Of a stretch of DNA of 32,745 bases, positions 12,118-21,900 are shown one piece after another. How positions within the stretch are numbered: position 1 is the stretch's first letter; each line of letters begins with the position of its first letter. This stretch comes from Thiobacillus sp. (GTDB lineage: Bacteria; Pseudomonadota; Gammaproteobacteria; Burkholderiales; Thiobacillaceae): NCBI GenBank assembly GCA_024709685.1, contig JANJWF010000188.1:1-32745 (forward strand), in the 5' to 3' direction. The notes beneath the pieces were generated by a model. It was not told where the DNA came from. It searched no databases and saw only the letters and a program-made list of their open reading frames with translations. Made by a program: the position numbers and the translations under genes.

Positions 12118-12376
12118 GCTGTATCCCTCCTATTGATCACAGCCATCGACTGTCAAGCAGCGGCTGCGCCATGCGGCAAAAAATGTGTCATCTATTAGAG
12201 AATAGGCAAAACGGATGACAGAAGATTGATGGCGCGGAAATCCGCTTCCTTGTCGCAGGCCAAGACAGTATGCATCATAACGGTGCCTCGGCCGTCGGCC
12301 GATCCGGTCACGCCGCAGAGATGAGGCGCCGGCGCAGCGCGCTGATCGAACAACTCGAAACACATCCCGGCTCCGA

Positions 12377-13387
12377 TCACGGCAACGGAACCGTCAGGCT
12401 GACCGCGCCCAAACCCTCCTGATCGGGCTGGCCTTCGTACTCGCGCGTGCGCAGAATCTGCGCATAGCTCAGGCGCGCCGTACGCCAGGTCAGCGAGAAG
12501 CCGATCTGAAAATCGCCAACGAGCGGTTTCTTGTCCACACTTCTGCTGTCGCGGAAGGTGTTGCCATCGAGGAAGATGTTGCGAGCAACCGCCTGGCTGT
12601 CGAAGCCTGCGAACACGTACCAGCCTAAATCATCTGCGGACACAAAATTGCCGAACCCCGGCGTCCCGGGCTGGATGCGCAGCGGGGCGTCATCCTGCGG
12701 CAGATGCTTGCCGTAACGGAGTATCAGTCCGGCATTGGCGTAGGTGTATACGTTGCCGAGCGCGCCGCCGACATGCGGCGTCAGGTCCAGTTCGAACCCG
12801 CCGGGCACCTCTGCGGTGCGCCCGCGCCAGCGTCGCAGGTAGGTCAGGACGACACCCGGCTCGTTCTCAAGTTGGGAATCCCAGCCGCGCGGCTCATCCG
12901 CGCCGACGATTTTGTGGAAATTCTTTTGGGCCGGCTCGGCCAGCGATGCGGGACCGACGATCCCCAAGGTCAGGGTGAGCTGGTCGGCTTGTCGTCCGGT
13001 CCACGCGCTCATCCCGATTGAGCCATACAGCCATCCGGCATAGGGGGGCTCGCCAGCAGGCGGCTCGGCCAGGGTGATGTCGCTCGCCGTATACATGCTC
13101 TGACCGAAAGCGTAGCCATGACGAATCTCGCTCTCCCGGGGAAACCACGGGAGCAGGCGCGCAAAATTCACGGCCCAGGCCGGCGGTGGACCGCCGCCAT
13201 CCGGCACCCAGGACACCTGCAACCCGTTGCTGTAGTACTGATCCGTGCGGGCAAATACATCATTCTCCCAAACGACACTCAGCGTGCCATTTCCGGAAAG
13301 CCCTGCCGCCGGGGCTGGCAACGCGGCGAAGAGCCCCGCCAGCATGGCCCCCGACCACTCGCCCAGGCACGCACATTTATGGTTCAT
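12377..13387 (-). CDS. LpxR-like outer-membrane lipid A deacylase (DUF2219 family)
   Basis: This 336-residue protein has a signal peptide (start MNHKCACLGEW, cleavage probably around residue 28-33) and the features of the LpxR/DUF2219 outer-membrane beta-barrel family, which removes the 3'-O-linked acyl chains of lipid A. The family motif ENDVFARTDQYYSNG gives Asn42-Asp43; after removing about 33 residues they fall near the catalytic N9/D10 of Salmonella LpxR, and His158 in KNFHKIVG falls near its H122. The segment HGYAFGQSMYTASD and alternating amphipathic strands up to the terminal SLTVPLP fit a 12-strand barrel. I chose ATG 13387 because GGAGG lies just upstream; the frame also runs up to a TTG at 13420. 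It is transcribed toward pgi but 259 bp separate them. Activity on this host's lipid A is inferred. Confidence 0.85.
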   Translation of the reverse strand: MNHKCACLGEWSGAMLAGLFAALPAPAAGLSGNGTLSVVWENDVFARTDQYYSNGLQVSWVPDGGGPPPAWAVNFARLLPWFPRESEIRHGYAFGQSMYTASDITLAEPPAGEPPYAGWLYGSIGMSAWTGRQADQLTLTLGIVGPASLAEPAQKNFHKIVGADEPRGWDSQLENEPGVVLTYLRRWRGRTAEVPGGFELDLTPHVGGALGNVYTYANAGLILRYGKHLPQDDAPLRIQPGTPGFGNFVSADDLGWYVFAGFDSQAVARNIFLDGNTFRDSRSVDKKPLVGDFQIGFSLTWRTARLSYAQILRTREYEGQPDQEGLGAVSLTVPLP

Positions 13388-13578
13388 GAACCTCCACTCC
13401 CAGGAACCTGGCTCAATCAACTTGGCCCACCTATTTTTAAGATAGATCGCATTTCAAGTTTCAAAGCAGCATTTCACGTCTCGCTTTTAAAGGCTCGCTG
13501 GGCTGGATGCTTTGCACCTGAGCCATTTCACTCGCCAGGCCACTGGCCATGAACCGCAGCGAGCACGGAGGATGAACG

Positions 13579-14769
13579 ATGAGGGCATTGCCGAAAGGCG
13601 TGATCGCACTGGGACTGGTAAGCCTGTTCATGGATCTCTCGTCGGAGATGATCCACAGCCTGCTGCCGGTTTTTCTGGTCACCGTCCTGGGTGCCACGGC
13701 CTTGTCGGTCGGCCTCATCGAAGGAATCGCCGAGGCCACCGCATCGATTACCAAGGTGTTTTCCGGCGTGATCTCGGACTGGACGGGTCGCCGAAAGCCG
13801 CTGGTGCTGCTGGGCTACGGGCTTGCGGCCATCACCAAACCCCTGTTCCCACTCGCCACCGGCATCGGTGCGGTGCTCACCGCGCGGTTTATCGACCGCA
13901 TCGGCAAGGGCATTCGCGGCGCGCCGCGCGATGCGCTGATTGCCGACATCACGCCGGCGGCCATGCGGGGAACGGCCTACGGGCTGCGCCAGTCGATGGA
14001 CACTGTAGGCGCATTCGCCGGCCCCCTGCTGGCCATGATCCTGATGGCCGCCACCCACGACAATTTCCGCCTGGTGTTCTGGGTAGCGGTGATCCCCGCC
14101 TTGGTGTGCGTGCTGCTCATCATCTTCGGCGTCGAGGAACCCGAGCGCACCCGCCCCGCGGCGCAGGCGCGACTACCGCTCAGCCGGGATAGCCTGCGTC
14201 GTCTGCCCGGCCGTTTCTGGCGGGTCGTGGCGTTCGCCGGGATCCTGACGCTGGCGCGCTTTTCCGAGGCGTTTCTTCTGCTGCGCGCGGAGAATGTCGG
14301 GCTAGCCGTGACCTGGGTGCCCATGATCCTGATCGTGATGAACGTAATGTATGCCGCCAGCGCCTACCCCTTCGGCAAGCTCTCCGATACCAGCAGCCGG
14401 CGCAAGCTGCTGGCCTGGGGCATCCTGCTCCTCATCACCGCCGACCTCATCCTGGCGCTGGCTGGCAACTACTGGCTGGTTGGACTGGGGGCAGCCGTGT
14501 GGGGGTTGCACATGGGCGCGACGCAGGGCCTGCTCGCGGCGCTGGTCGCCGATACGGTGCCTGCCGACCTGCGCGGTACCGCCTTCGGCGTATTCAACCT
14601 GGCCAGCGGCATCGCCCTGCTGGCCGCCAGTATCGTGGCTGGTGGTCTCTGGACCATGATTGGCCCGGCCATGACGTTCTATGCAGGAGCGACGTTTTCA
14701 GCGGCGGCGCTGCTGGCCCTGTTCATCGATGGGAACAGGCATGCACGCAGCAGTGATGCCGCTGCCTGA
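13579..14769 (+). CDS. Major facilitator superfamily transporter
   Basis: This 396-residue protein has about twelve hydrophobic segments and the layout of an MFS secondary transporter. It shows an acidic first helix (GLVSLFMDLSSEMIHSLLPVF), a loop 2-3 motif A variant (SDWTGRRKPLVLLGYGL), and the stretch RFIDRIGKGIRGAPRDALI, typical of a widespread but poorly characterised bacterial MFS subgroup. A matching loop in the second half reads GKLSDTSSRRKLLAWG. A GGAGG ribosome-binding site lies 7 nt before the ATG. It is divergent from the lpxR-like gene across a 191-bp spacer and is not in an operon with anything visible. The substrate cannot be inferred; export of a drug or metabolite is possible. 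Confidence 0.88.
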   Translation: MRALPKGVIALGLVSLFMDLSSEMIHSLLPVFLVTVLGATALSVGLIEGIAEATASITKVFSGVISDWTGRRKPLVLLGYGLAAITKPLFPLATGIGAVLTARFIDRIGKGIRGAPRDALIADITPAAMRGTAYGLRQSMDTVGAFAGPLLAMILMAATHDNFRLVFWVAVIPALVCVLLIIFGVEEPERTRPAAQARLPLSRDSLRRLPGRFWRVVAFAGILTLARFSEAFLLLRAENVGLAVTWVPMILIVMNVMYAASAYPFGKLSDTSSRRKLLAWGILLLITADLILALAGNYWLVGLGAAVWGLHMGATQGLLAALVADTVPADLRGTAFGVFNLASGIALLAASIVAGGLWTMIGPAMTFYAGATFSAAALLALFIDGNRHARSSDAAA

Positions 14770-14783
14770 CGGCTTGCCAGCCC

Positions 14784-14801
14784 GCGCACGATATCGTGCG
14801 C
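14784..14801. repeat. 18-bp perfect palindrome after the MFS gene
   Basis: GCGCACGATATCGTGCGC is a perfect 9+9 palindrome starting 15 bp after the MFS stop codon. It has no loop and no following T-tract, so it is not a standard rho-independent terminator, although the RNA could still form a hairpin. It also lies about 50 bp beyond the end of the convergent DUF5670 gene, so a shared 3' structure or a protein-binding site are both possible. Confidence 0.5.
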
Positions 14802-14853
14802 CACGATTGCCGCCCTGACTCACCCGTCGTGGGTCATGTCCATTCCCCATCGC

Positions 14854-14991
14854 TCAGCGACGGATGACGCGAAGCAATATCACTACGATCGCAATAACCA
14901 GAAGAATGTGAATGAATCCGCCCATGGTGTACGAACTAACCAAGCCCAGCAACCAGAGGACGATCAGGACGACTGCAATGGTCTCAAGCAT
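14854..14991 (-). CDS. 45-aa lmo0937-type membrane protein (DUF5670)
   Basis: This very small gene reads MLETIAVVLIVLWLLG, then LVSSYTMGGFIHIL, then LVIAIVVILLRVIRR and stop. Two hydrophobic helices flank a conserved SYTMGGFIH turn, and the protein ends with basic residues. This is the pattern of the lmo0937/DUF5670 family, short inner-membrane proteins often found among general-stress genes and without known biochemical function. An AGAGGTG ribosome-binding site sits about 8 nt upstream. It is divergent from the small membrane protein at 15487 across 495 bp. The family call comes from recollection of the conserved core and is fairly firm; any stress role is inference. Confidence 0.85.
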   Translation of the reverse strand: MLETIAVVLIVLWLLGLVSSYTMGGFIHILLVIAIVVILLRVIRR

Positions 14992-15486
14992 GTTTGGCAC
15001 CTCTCTCAGGCGTTCGACACAAGAAGACGGTCAGCTCAAGTCGTGCAGCCCGGCGTCCGGACAGAATGCCTGCGGGAATATAGTTGTCGAACTGTTTCGT
15101 GATGGCGCCACCGGAATTGACGGACCGTCGCTGTCATGCGATGGCAGGCTTTACCAACACCGCACATCCCCCATTCGTAGTACAAAAAACTGTTTAAAAC
15201 AACGATGGATTGCCTGGGCGGGAATCGGTGCGCGCCACGGAAAAAACGAGGCGGACGAGACAATATAGAAGGGCAGGACAATCGAAAAACCCGGCCACAA
15301 GACCCGGGCGCCGCAAAGGGGAAAAACGAATCGAGGGCTTGCACGGCGCGGCGGGGCGACCGGATCGGCGCGCGCTTCAACGCTAAGGGAATTGTTCTAT
15401 GCTGAATACATTCTGCTGGCGTGACCGTTTTCCGTTGCCCGACTCTCGGGCGCCACGACAAGTGCATCGCTACCGAAGGACATGAA
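14992..15486. other. Divergent intergenic region between two small membrane-protein genes
   Basis: No credible gene lies here; the long minus-strand open frame across part of it has no family resemblance. It is locally A-rich (15180-15330) against a GC-rich background and holds two small inverted repeats: GACGGACCGTC at 15119-15129 and, next to it, TGTCAT-GCG-ATGGCA, both upstream of the DUF5670 gene. A candidate extended -10 element faces the plus-strand gene at 15396. Promoters for both neighbours are expected here. Confidence 0.5.
15396..15406 (+). promoter_or_regulatory. Possible RpoS-type extended -10 element
   Basis: TCTATGCTGAA closely resembles the RpoS-favoured extended -10 (TCTATACTTAA) and lies about 80 nt before the ATG of the small membrane protein at 15487. 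No good -35 box is present at the proper distance, which RpoS promoters tolerate. This is pattern matching by eye only. Confidence 0.3.
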
Positions 15487-15699
15487 ATGAGCGCAGTCAG
15501 GTTGTTGGCGATCGCATTGATCGTGGCAGGCGCCCTGGGCTTGCTGTATGGCGGGTTCACTTACACCCGGGAGACGCATGAGGCCAAGCTGGGGCCGATC
15601 GAGTTGTCGGTCAAGGACAAGGAGACGGTAAACGTCCCCGTGTGGGCCGGGGTGGGCGCGATCGTAGCAGGCGCGATCCTGCTTTTTGTGCGCAAGTAG
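15487..15699 (+). CDS. 70-aa two-helix membrane protein, function unknown
   Basis: The product has a first helix in VRLLAIALIVAGALGLLYGG, a short central region with ETHEAKLGPIELSVKDKETV and a second helix in VPVWAGVGAIVAGAILLFV, ending in basic RK. The ATG is preceded by AAGGA at 6 nt; an upstream in-frame start at 15421 lacks this. The pattern is familiar from conserved hypothetical proteins of betaproteobacteria, but I know of no assigned function. The charged loop between the helices probably faces one compartment as a small soluble patch. The 284 bp between this gene and the glucan synthase hold no gene I can support. Confidence 0.75.
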   Translation: MSAVRLLAIALIVAGALGLLYGGFTYTRETHEAKLGPIELSVKDKETVNVPVWAGVGAIVAGAILLFVRK

Positions 15700-15983
15700 A
15701 AGCAGCTTCGACAAGGTCGTCGGCGTCGATGCGTTCTGCTGGCCGGACATGATGGGTTTTGTCCATGTCCTGACGCCGACCGGTTCATCGCGCGAGGCCA
15801 ATCCAGGCGTTGGGCGGGGAAGCTTCGTGCCCTTGCCCAGAGTTTCAGAAACAAGCGTCTCCACGACACCGTCTATTTTTATCTTGATGGCCTCGAACCC
15901 TGCCCAAAACAATAGGTAAAGGCTGACGACCGGGCACCGCGTGTGATGCGTTTCCCGCGAACGCAGGCCATGAGACCGGCGCC

Positions 15984-18900
15984 GTGCTGACGACCGCGAG
16001 TTCGAGCAAGGAGAAGGTCATCGTCATCAAAGAATTCGGACTTTCGGGGCGCGCACGGACCGCGCTGCGTCACGACCGGGATACCGAGTTGCTGCGTTCG
16101 GAGCTGTTCAGCATCGAGCAACTCAAGCGTCACGCGGTCACGCTGGCGCGCGAACATCGAATCGATCCCCGCCCTGGGCCGGACAGGCTGCTGCCGCGGC
16201 TGACCGACAATGCACGCGTTCTGCTTGCCGCGTATGACCTCGTGACCGCCGCAGCGACGCAGGGACAACGGATTGTCCCGGCAGAGGCGTGGTTGCTCGA
16301 CAATTTCTATCTGATCGAGCAGCAGATCACCCTGGCGCGCCGGCACTTGCCGCGTGGCTACAGCCGGCAGCTGCCGCGCCTGGCTGACGGGCCGTCAGCC
16401 GGCTTTCCCCGCATCCATGACCTGGCGCTGGAGTTGATCTCCCACATGGACGGCCATGTCGACAGCGACAACACCTCCCAGTTCGTCGCCGCGTACCAGA
16501 GCGTCGAACCGCTGAAGCTGGGCGAACTGTGGGCTTTCCCGATCATGCTGCAACTGGCGCTGCTGGAAAACCTGCGCCGTATCGGCTTGCGTATCGCCCA
16601 TCGGCGCGAGGAGCGCGACACGGCCATCACCTGGGCAGACCGCATGCTCGAAACGGCCGAAAGCGAGCCGAGTCAGCTGATCCATTTGCTGGCCGAGTTT
16701 GCCAACGCCGACGTGCCGCTGACCGCGCCGTTTGTGGAGGAGTTTTACGCAAGGCTCCAGTCTCAGGGGCCCGCCATGGCGTTCATTCAAACCTGGGTCG
16801 AACAAAAACTGTCCGACCAGGGGGTGACTGCAACAGCCTTGTCGGAGGCGGCCGGCCGAACGGCCGCGGCCAACCAGATCTCCATCGCAAACAGCATTGG
16901 CAGTCTGCGCTTCATCGGCTCGATGGACTGGAAGGGTTTTGTCGAGTCGCTCAGTATCGTCGAACAGACGCTGCGTAAAGACCCGGATGGGATGTACGCC
17001 GGCCAGGAGTTCTCCACCCGTGACCGCTACCGGCACGTCATCGAGGATGTGGCAAGGCGCAGTTCGTGCAGCGAGTTGGCGATCGCACGCGAAGCCATCG
17101 TCCTCGCGCAGACGGCTGCCGGGCAATTGGGGATCCGCGACCGCAGCGCACATGTCGGCTACTACCTGATCGATGACGGACGGCAGCGCCTGGAGCGTGC
17201 AGTCGGCTACCGCGTGCCATGGAAATTGCGGGCCACTCGCGCAGGCCGGCGCTTTCGCCTGGCGCTTTACGTCGGCCCCATCCTGTTGCTCACTGCATTG
17301 GCGACAGCGCTCGTGCTTTCCGCTTTCGACGCGTTTGCGCCGGACGACTGGCGCTACTGGTTTTTTGCGATCACCGGCCTGATCGGTATCTCGGCGCTGA
17401 CTGTCCCGCTGGTGAACCTGATGGTCACGGTGGTCCTGCCGCCCCGTGCGCTGCCGCGGATGGATTTTTCGCACGGCATTCCGGACGACCGCCGCACCAT
17501 GGTGGTCGTCCCCACCTTGCTGGGCAGCCTGCAAGAGATCGATGATCTTTTCGAAGCCCTGGAAATCCGTTATCTCGGCAATCGCGATCCCAATCTGTTC
17601 TTTGCCCTGCTGACGGATTTTCACGACGCGCCCGAACAGACGCTGCCCGATGATGACGCCATGCTCGCCCATGCGCGCGCAGCCGTGCACACACTCAACG
17701 CAACCTACCGCGAGGATCGTCCATGCATCTTCTATCTGTTCCACCGGCCCCGGCTGTGGAATCCGGTTGAGCGGGTGTGGATGGGCTACGAGCGCAAGCG
17801 CGGCAAACTGGAGCAGTTCAACGCCCGGCTCAGGGGTGAAGCGCAGACGGCGTTCTCGGAGGTGGTCGGCGATGTGTCCATTCTCGATTCGATCAAGTAC
17901 GTCATCACCCTGGATACCGACACGCAACTGCCCCGCGATACGGCGCGTGCACTGATCGGAAACATCGCTCATCCGCTCAATCGTCCGCGCTACGATGCCG
18001 ACAGGGGGCGCATCGTAGCGGGCTACGCGATCCTGCAACCGCGCGCTTCGATCAGCCTGACCAGTGCGAGCCATTCACGCTTTACGAAACTGTTCGCGGG
18101 TGAATCCGGCATCGATCCCTACACGCGCGAGGTATCGGATGTCTACCAGGACATCTTCGGGGAGGGGTCGTTCATCGGCAAGGGCATCTACGACGTGGAT
18201 GCGTTTCGCCAGGCCGTCGATGGCCGCTTTCCGGAGCATCTCATTCTCAGCCACGACTTGCTGGAAAGCGGGTATGCACGTTCCGCACTGGTGACCGATG
18301 TCGACCTCATCGAAGAGCATCCGGCCAGTTACGCGATCGAGGCCAGCCGGCGTCACCGCTGGATACGCGGCGACTGGCAGCTGGCCGGCTGGCTGCTTCC
18401 GAGCGTGCCCGGACCGGCTCGCACGAACGGGTCGAGGGCGAAGCGGCAACCGAATCCGCTCACCAGCCTGTCGAGATGGAAAATTCTCGACAACCTGCGG
18501 CGCAGCCTGGTGTCGCCGGCGCTACTGGTCTTGCTCGCAGGGGGATGGCTGTTTGGCCCGGGGTCGGCGTGGTTCTGGACCCTGCTGGTCGCGGCAGTGG
18601 TGTTCCTGCCCGCCTTGCTGGCGTCCGTGATCGACCTTGTCCGCAAACCCGGAGAACGGGATTGGCAGGTGCACCTGATCCTGACCGGCAAGACCGTGGG
18701 GCGCTCGTTGGCGATCGCCTTGCTGAACCTGGTCCTGCTGCCTTACGACACCTGGATTTGCCTGGACGCAATCTCGCGCTCGGGTGTAAGGATGCTGTTC
18801 ACGCAACGCGGACTGATGCTCTGGCAACTGCCTTCCTATTCAATCCGCAACGGGCGCCGTTCGCTCGCCGATTTTTTCCGGGAGATGTGGATCGCGCCCG

Positions 18901-21900
18901 TCGTGGCGACTGCACTGGGTGTGGCGTTGGCGATGCGCGGGGAGCAACCGGTGGCAGCATGGCTCCTCACCCTCCCCATCCTGGTGCTGTGGCTGGTGTC
19001 GCCCGTCGTCGGCTGGTGGATCAGCCAGCCGCTGGCACCTCCCGTCCCCAACCTGAGTGACGAGCAACGGGCCTTCCTGCGGACGTCGGCCCGGCGAACC
19101 TGGCGCTTCTTCGCTGATTTCGTCGGCCCCCAGGACAACTGGCTGCCGCCCGACAACTTCCAGCAGAATCCGGCACCGCTCATCGCTTCGCGCACCTCGC
19201 CCACCAATATCGGCATGGCATTGCTGGCAGACCTGGCCGCGTACGATTTCGGCTACCTCTGTGCCGGTGAATTCCTGCAGCGCGCCGGAAACACGATGGC
19301 CACGATGGAGAAGCTGGAACGCTACCGCGGCCATTTCTACAACTGGTACGACACCCGCACGCTGCAACCGCTCTATCCGAAATACGTCTCTTCGGTGGAC
19401 AGCGGCAACCTGCTCGGCAGCCTGCTCACCCTGCAAGCCGGGCTGGCCGAGTTGAAAGACCAGCCGGTCCTGTCGCCCAATGCGTTTCAGGGCCTGCAGG
19501 ATACCTTGCGGGTCCTTGCCGAACATGTCTCCGCATTGCCTACCCCCGATCTTGCGAAGAAGATCGGGGGGCTGCAGGACACGCTGCACGCGCGCACGCG
19601 GGACGGGCAGCCCCGGACACTGGCTGCCGCCGAAAGCGCGCTGGACGAAATTCACCGCACCGGCGGCGGGCTGGTTGCATGGCTGCCAGCAGATGTCGAT
19701 ATCGACGGCGAACTGTATTACTGGGCGCAGGCATTCGACCGGCAATCCCGTGCACTCCGCGATGACCTCGCATTCCTGGTGCCCGAACCGCAACACTTCG
19801 GCAGCATCCCCACGCTGGCAGAACTGGCAGACGCATCTGCCGCTGGCAGTGGCGCACTGGCGTCGGCCGGGGCTGCCGCGACACGCCATGAGGGCGCAAT
19901 GGAGCGACTCGCGATCATCGACGATCTGGTGGAGCGTTGCCGCGAACTGGCGATGATGGATTTTGAGTTTCTCTACGATACCGCGTGCGGTTTGCTGGCC
20001 ATCGGTTACGACGTGAGCGAACGGCGCCGCGATCCGACCTACTACGACCTCCTGGCATCGGAAGCGCGCCTGGCCAGTTTCCTGCTCATCGCGCAAGGAC
20101 AGGTCCCGCAGACGCACTGGTTCTCCCTCGGCCGCCTGCTGACCAGTCATGGCGGCGACCTGAGCCTGATTTCGTGGAGCGGCTCGATGTTCGAGTACCT
20201 CATGCCGCAGCTGATCATGCCGAGCTACGCGAACACGCTGCTGGCGCAGACCTGCAAGGCCGCGGTGTCGCGCCAGATCGAATACGGCCGCCAACGCGCG
20301 GTGCCCTGGGGCATTTCCGAGTCCTGCTACAACGCCACCGACATCAACCAGGTCTATCAATATCGTGCGTTCGGCGTGCCCGGGCTGGGCTTCAAGCGCG
20401 GTCTGGGAGACGACCTCGTGATCGCACCTTACGCCAGCGCGCTGGCACTGACGGTGACGCCGCAGGAAGCATGCCGCAACCTGCAGTCGCTGGCCGACCA
20501 GGGGTTCCGCGGCAACTACGGGTTCTACGAGGCGATCGATTACACGCCCTCGCGCGTGCCACGGGGCAAGATTCGCGCCATCGTACGCTCCTTCATGGCA
20601 CATCATCAGGGCATGAGCCTGCTGTCCTTCGCGCATGTATTGCTCAACCAGCCGATGCAGCGCCGATTCATGTCGCCCCCCTTCATCCAGGCGACTGAAT
20701 TGCTGTTGCAGGAACGGGTGCCGAAGAAGGGCGCAACCCTGCATCCGCACGCCGCTGAGGTAAGCGCCGCGGCACGCCCGCCCGCCGCCGAAGAAGGCCC
20801 GAACATGCGCGTGTTTACCGATCCGGGCACGCTGCTTCCCGAAGTTCATCTGCTGTCCAACGGCAGTTATCACGTCATGGCGACCCAGGCCGGCGGAGGG
20901 TATAGCCGCTGGCGCGACCTTGCCGTCACGCGCTGGCGCGAGGATGTCACGTCCGACAACTGGGGCACCTTTATCTACCTGCGTGACCGTGACAGCGGAC
21001 GTTATTGGTCGACTGCGCATCAGCCGACTCTGCGCCGTGCCGATCACTACCAGGCGATCTTCGTGCAGGGGCGCGCCGAATACCGACGGCGCGATCAGGC
21101 GATCGAAGCGCACACCGAGATCTGCGTCTCACCCGAGGATGACGTCGAGATCCGCCGCGTCACGCTTACCAACCATTCACCCCACCCCCGTCACATCGAG
21201 GTGACAAGTTACACCGAAGTCGTGCTGGCCCCGCTGAATGCCGACCTGGCCCACCGCACCTTCAGCAATCTCTTCGTGCAGACCGAGATCCTGCCCGACC
21301 GGCAGGCGATCCTCTGCACGCGGCGGCCCCGCACGCCGGGGGAGCAGGTGCCGTGGATGTTCCACCTGCTGGCAGCGCCGGGGGTTGCCGCCGGCGTGCA
21401 GTCTTACGAGACCGACCGCGCCCGCTTCATCGGCCGCGGTCGAACGGCGGCCAACCCGGTGGCGCTGGATCTACCTGGCCGCCCGTCGGCGTTGTCGAAC
21501 ACCGAAGGCTCGGTGCTCGATCCCGTCGTGGCGATCCGCCGTATCCTCACCTTGGCCGCCGACGAGGCGGTGGCCGTGCAGATCATCTCCGGTGTCGCAG
21601 ACTCGCGCGAAGCCGCATTGGTCCTGATCGAGAAATATTGCGATCGCCACTTCGTCGAGCGGGCTTTTGAAATGGCGTGGCTCCAGAGTCAGGAGGTGCT
21701 GCGCCACCTCAACGCAAGCGAAGCCGATGCACAGGTCTACGGCCGCCTGGCAACCTCCGTCATTCACGCCAATGCCTTGCGCCGCGCCCCACCCAGCGTC
21801 ATTGCCCGCAACCGGCTCAGGCAGTCCGGGCTGTGGCGCTTCGGCATCTCGGGCGATCTGCCGATCGTCAAGCTGCGCATCGGCGACCTCGCCCGCATCG

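Noticed and set aside
12118-12170. TTGACA box upstream of pgi as a sigma-70 promoter
   Set aside because: With a 17-bp spacer the -10 would fall on AATAGG/ATAGGA, overlapping the ribosome-binding site and leaving almost no leader.
12195-12380. Possible 61-aa minus-strand ORF starting with a GTG that overlaps the lpxR-like stop (GTGA)
   Set aside because: The overlap resembles real couplings in this window, but the sequence (MIGAGMCFELFDQRAAP...) shows no domain, and no Shine-Dalgarno; kept only as a weak possibility.
15686-15919. 77-codon plus-strand ORF before the glucan synthase gene
   Set aside because: GTG start without ribosome-binding site, no domain; overlaps the end of the small membrane-protein gene.
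18840-21113. 757-codon minus-strand ORF inside the glucan synthase gene
   Set aside because: No domain recognisable; antisense open frames this long are common in GC-rich genes, and the plus-strand protein is clearly the real one.
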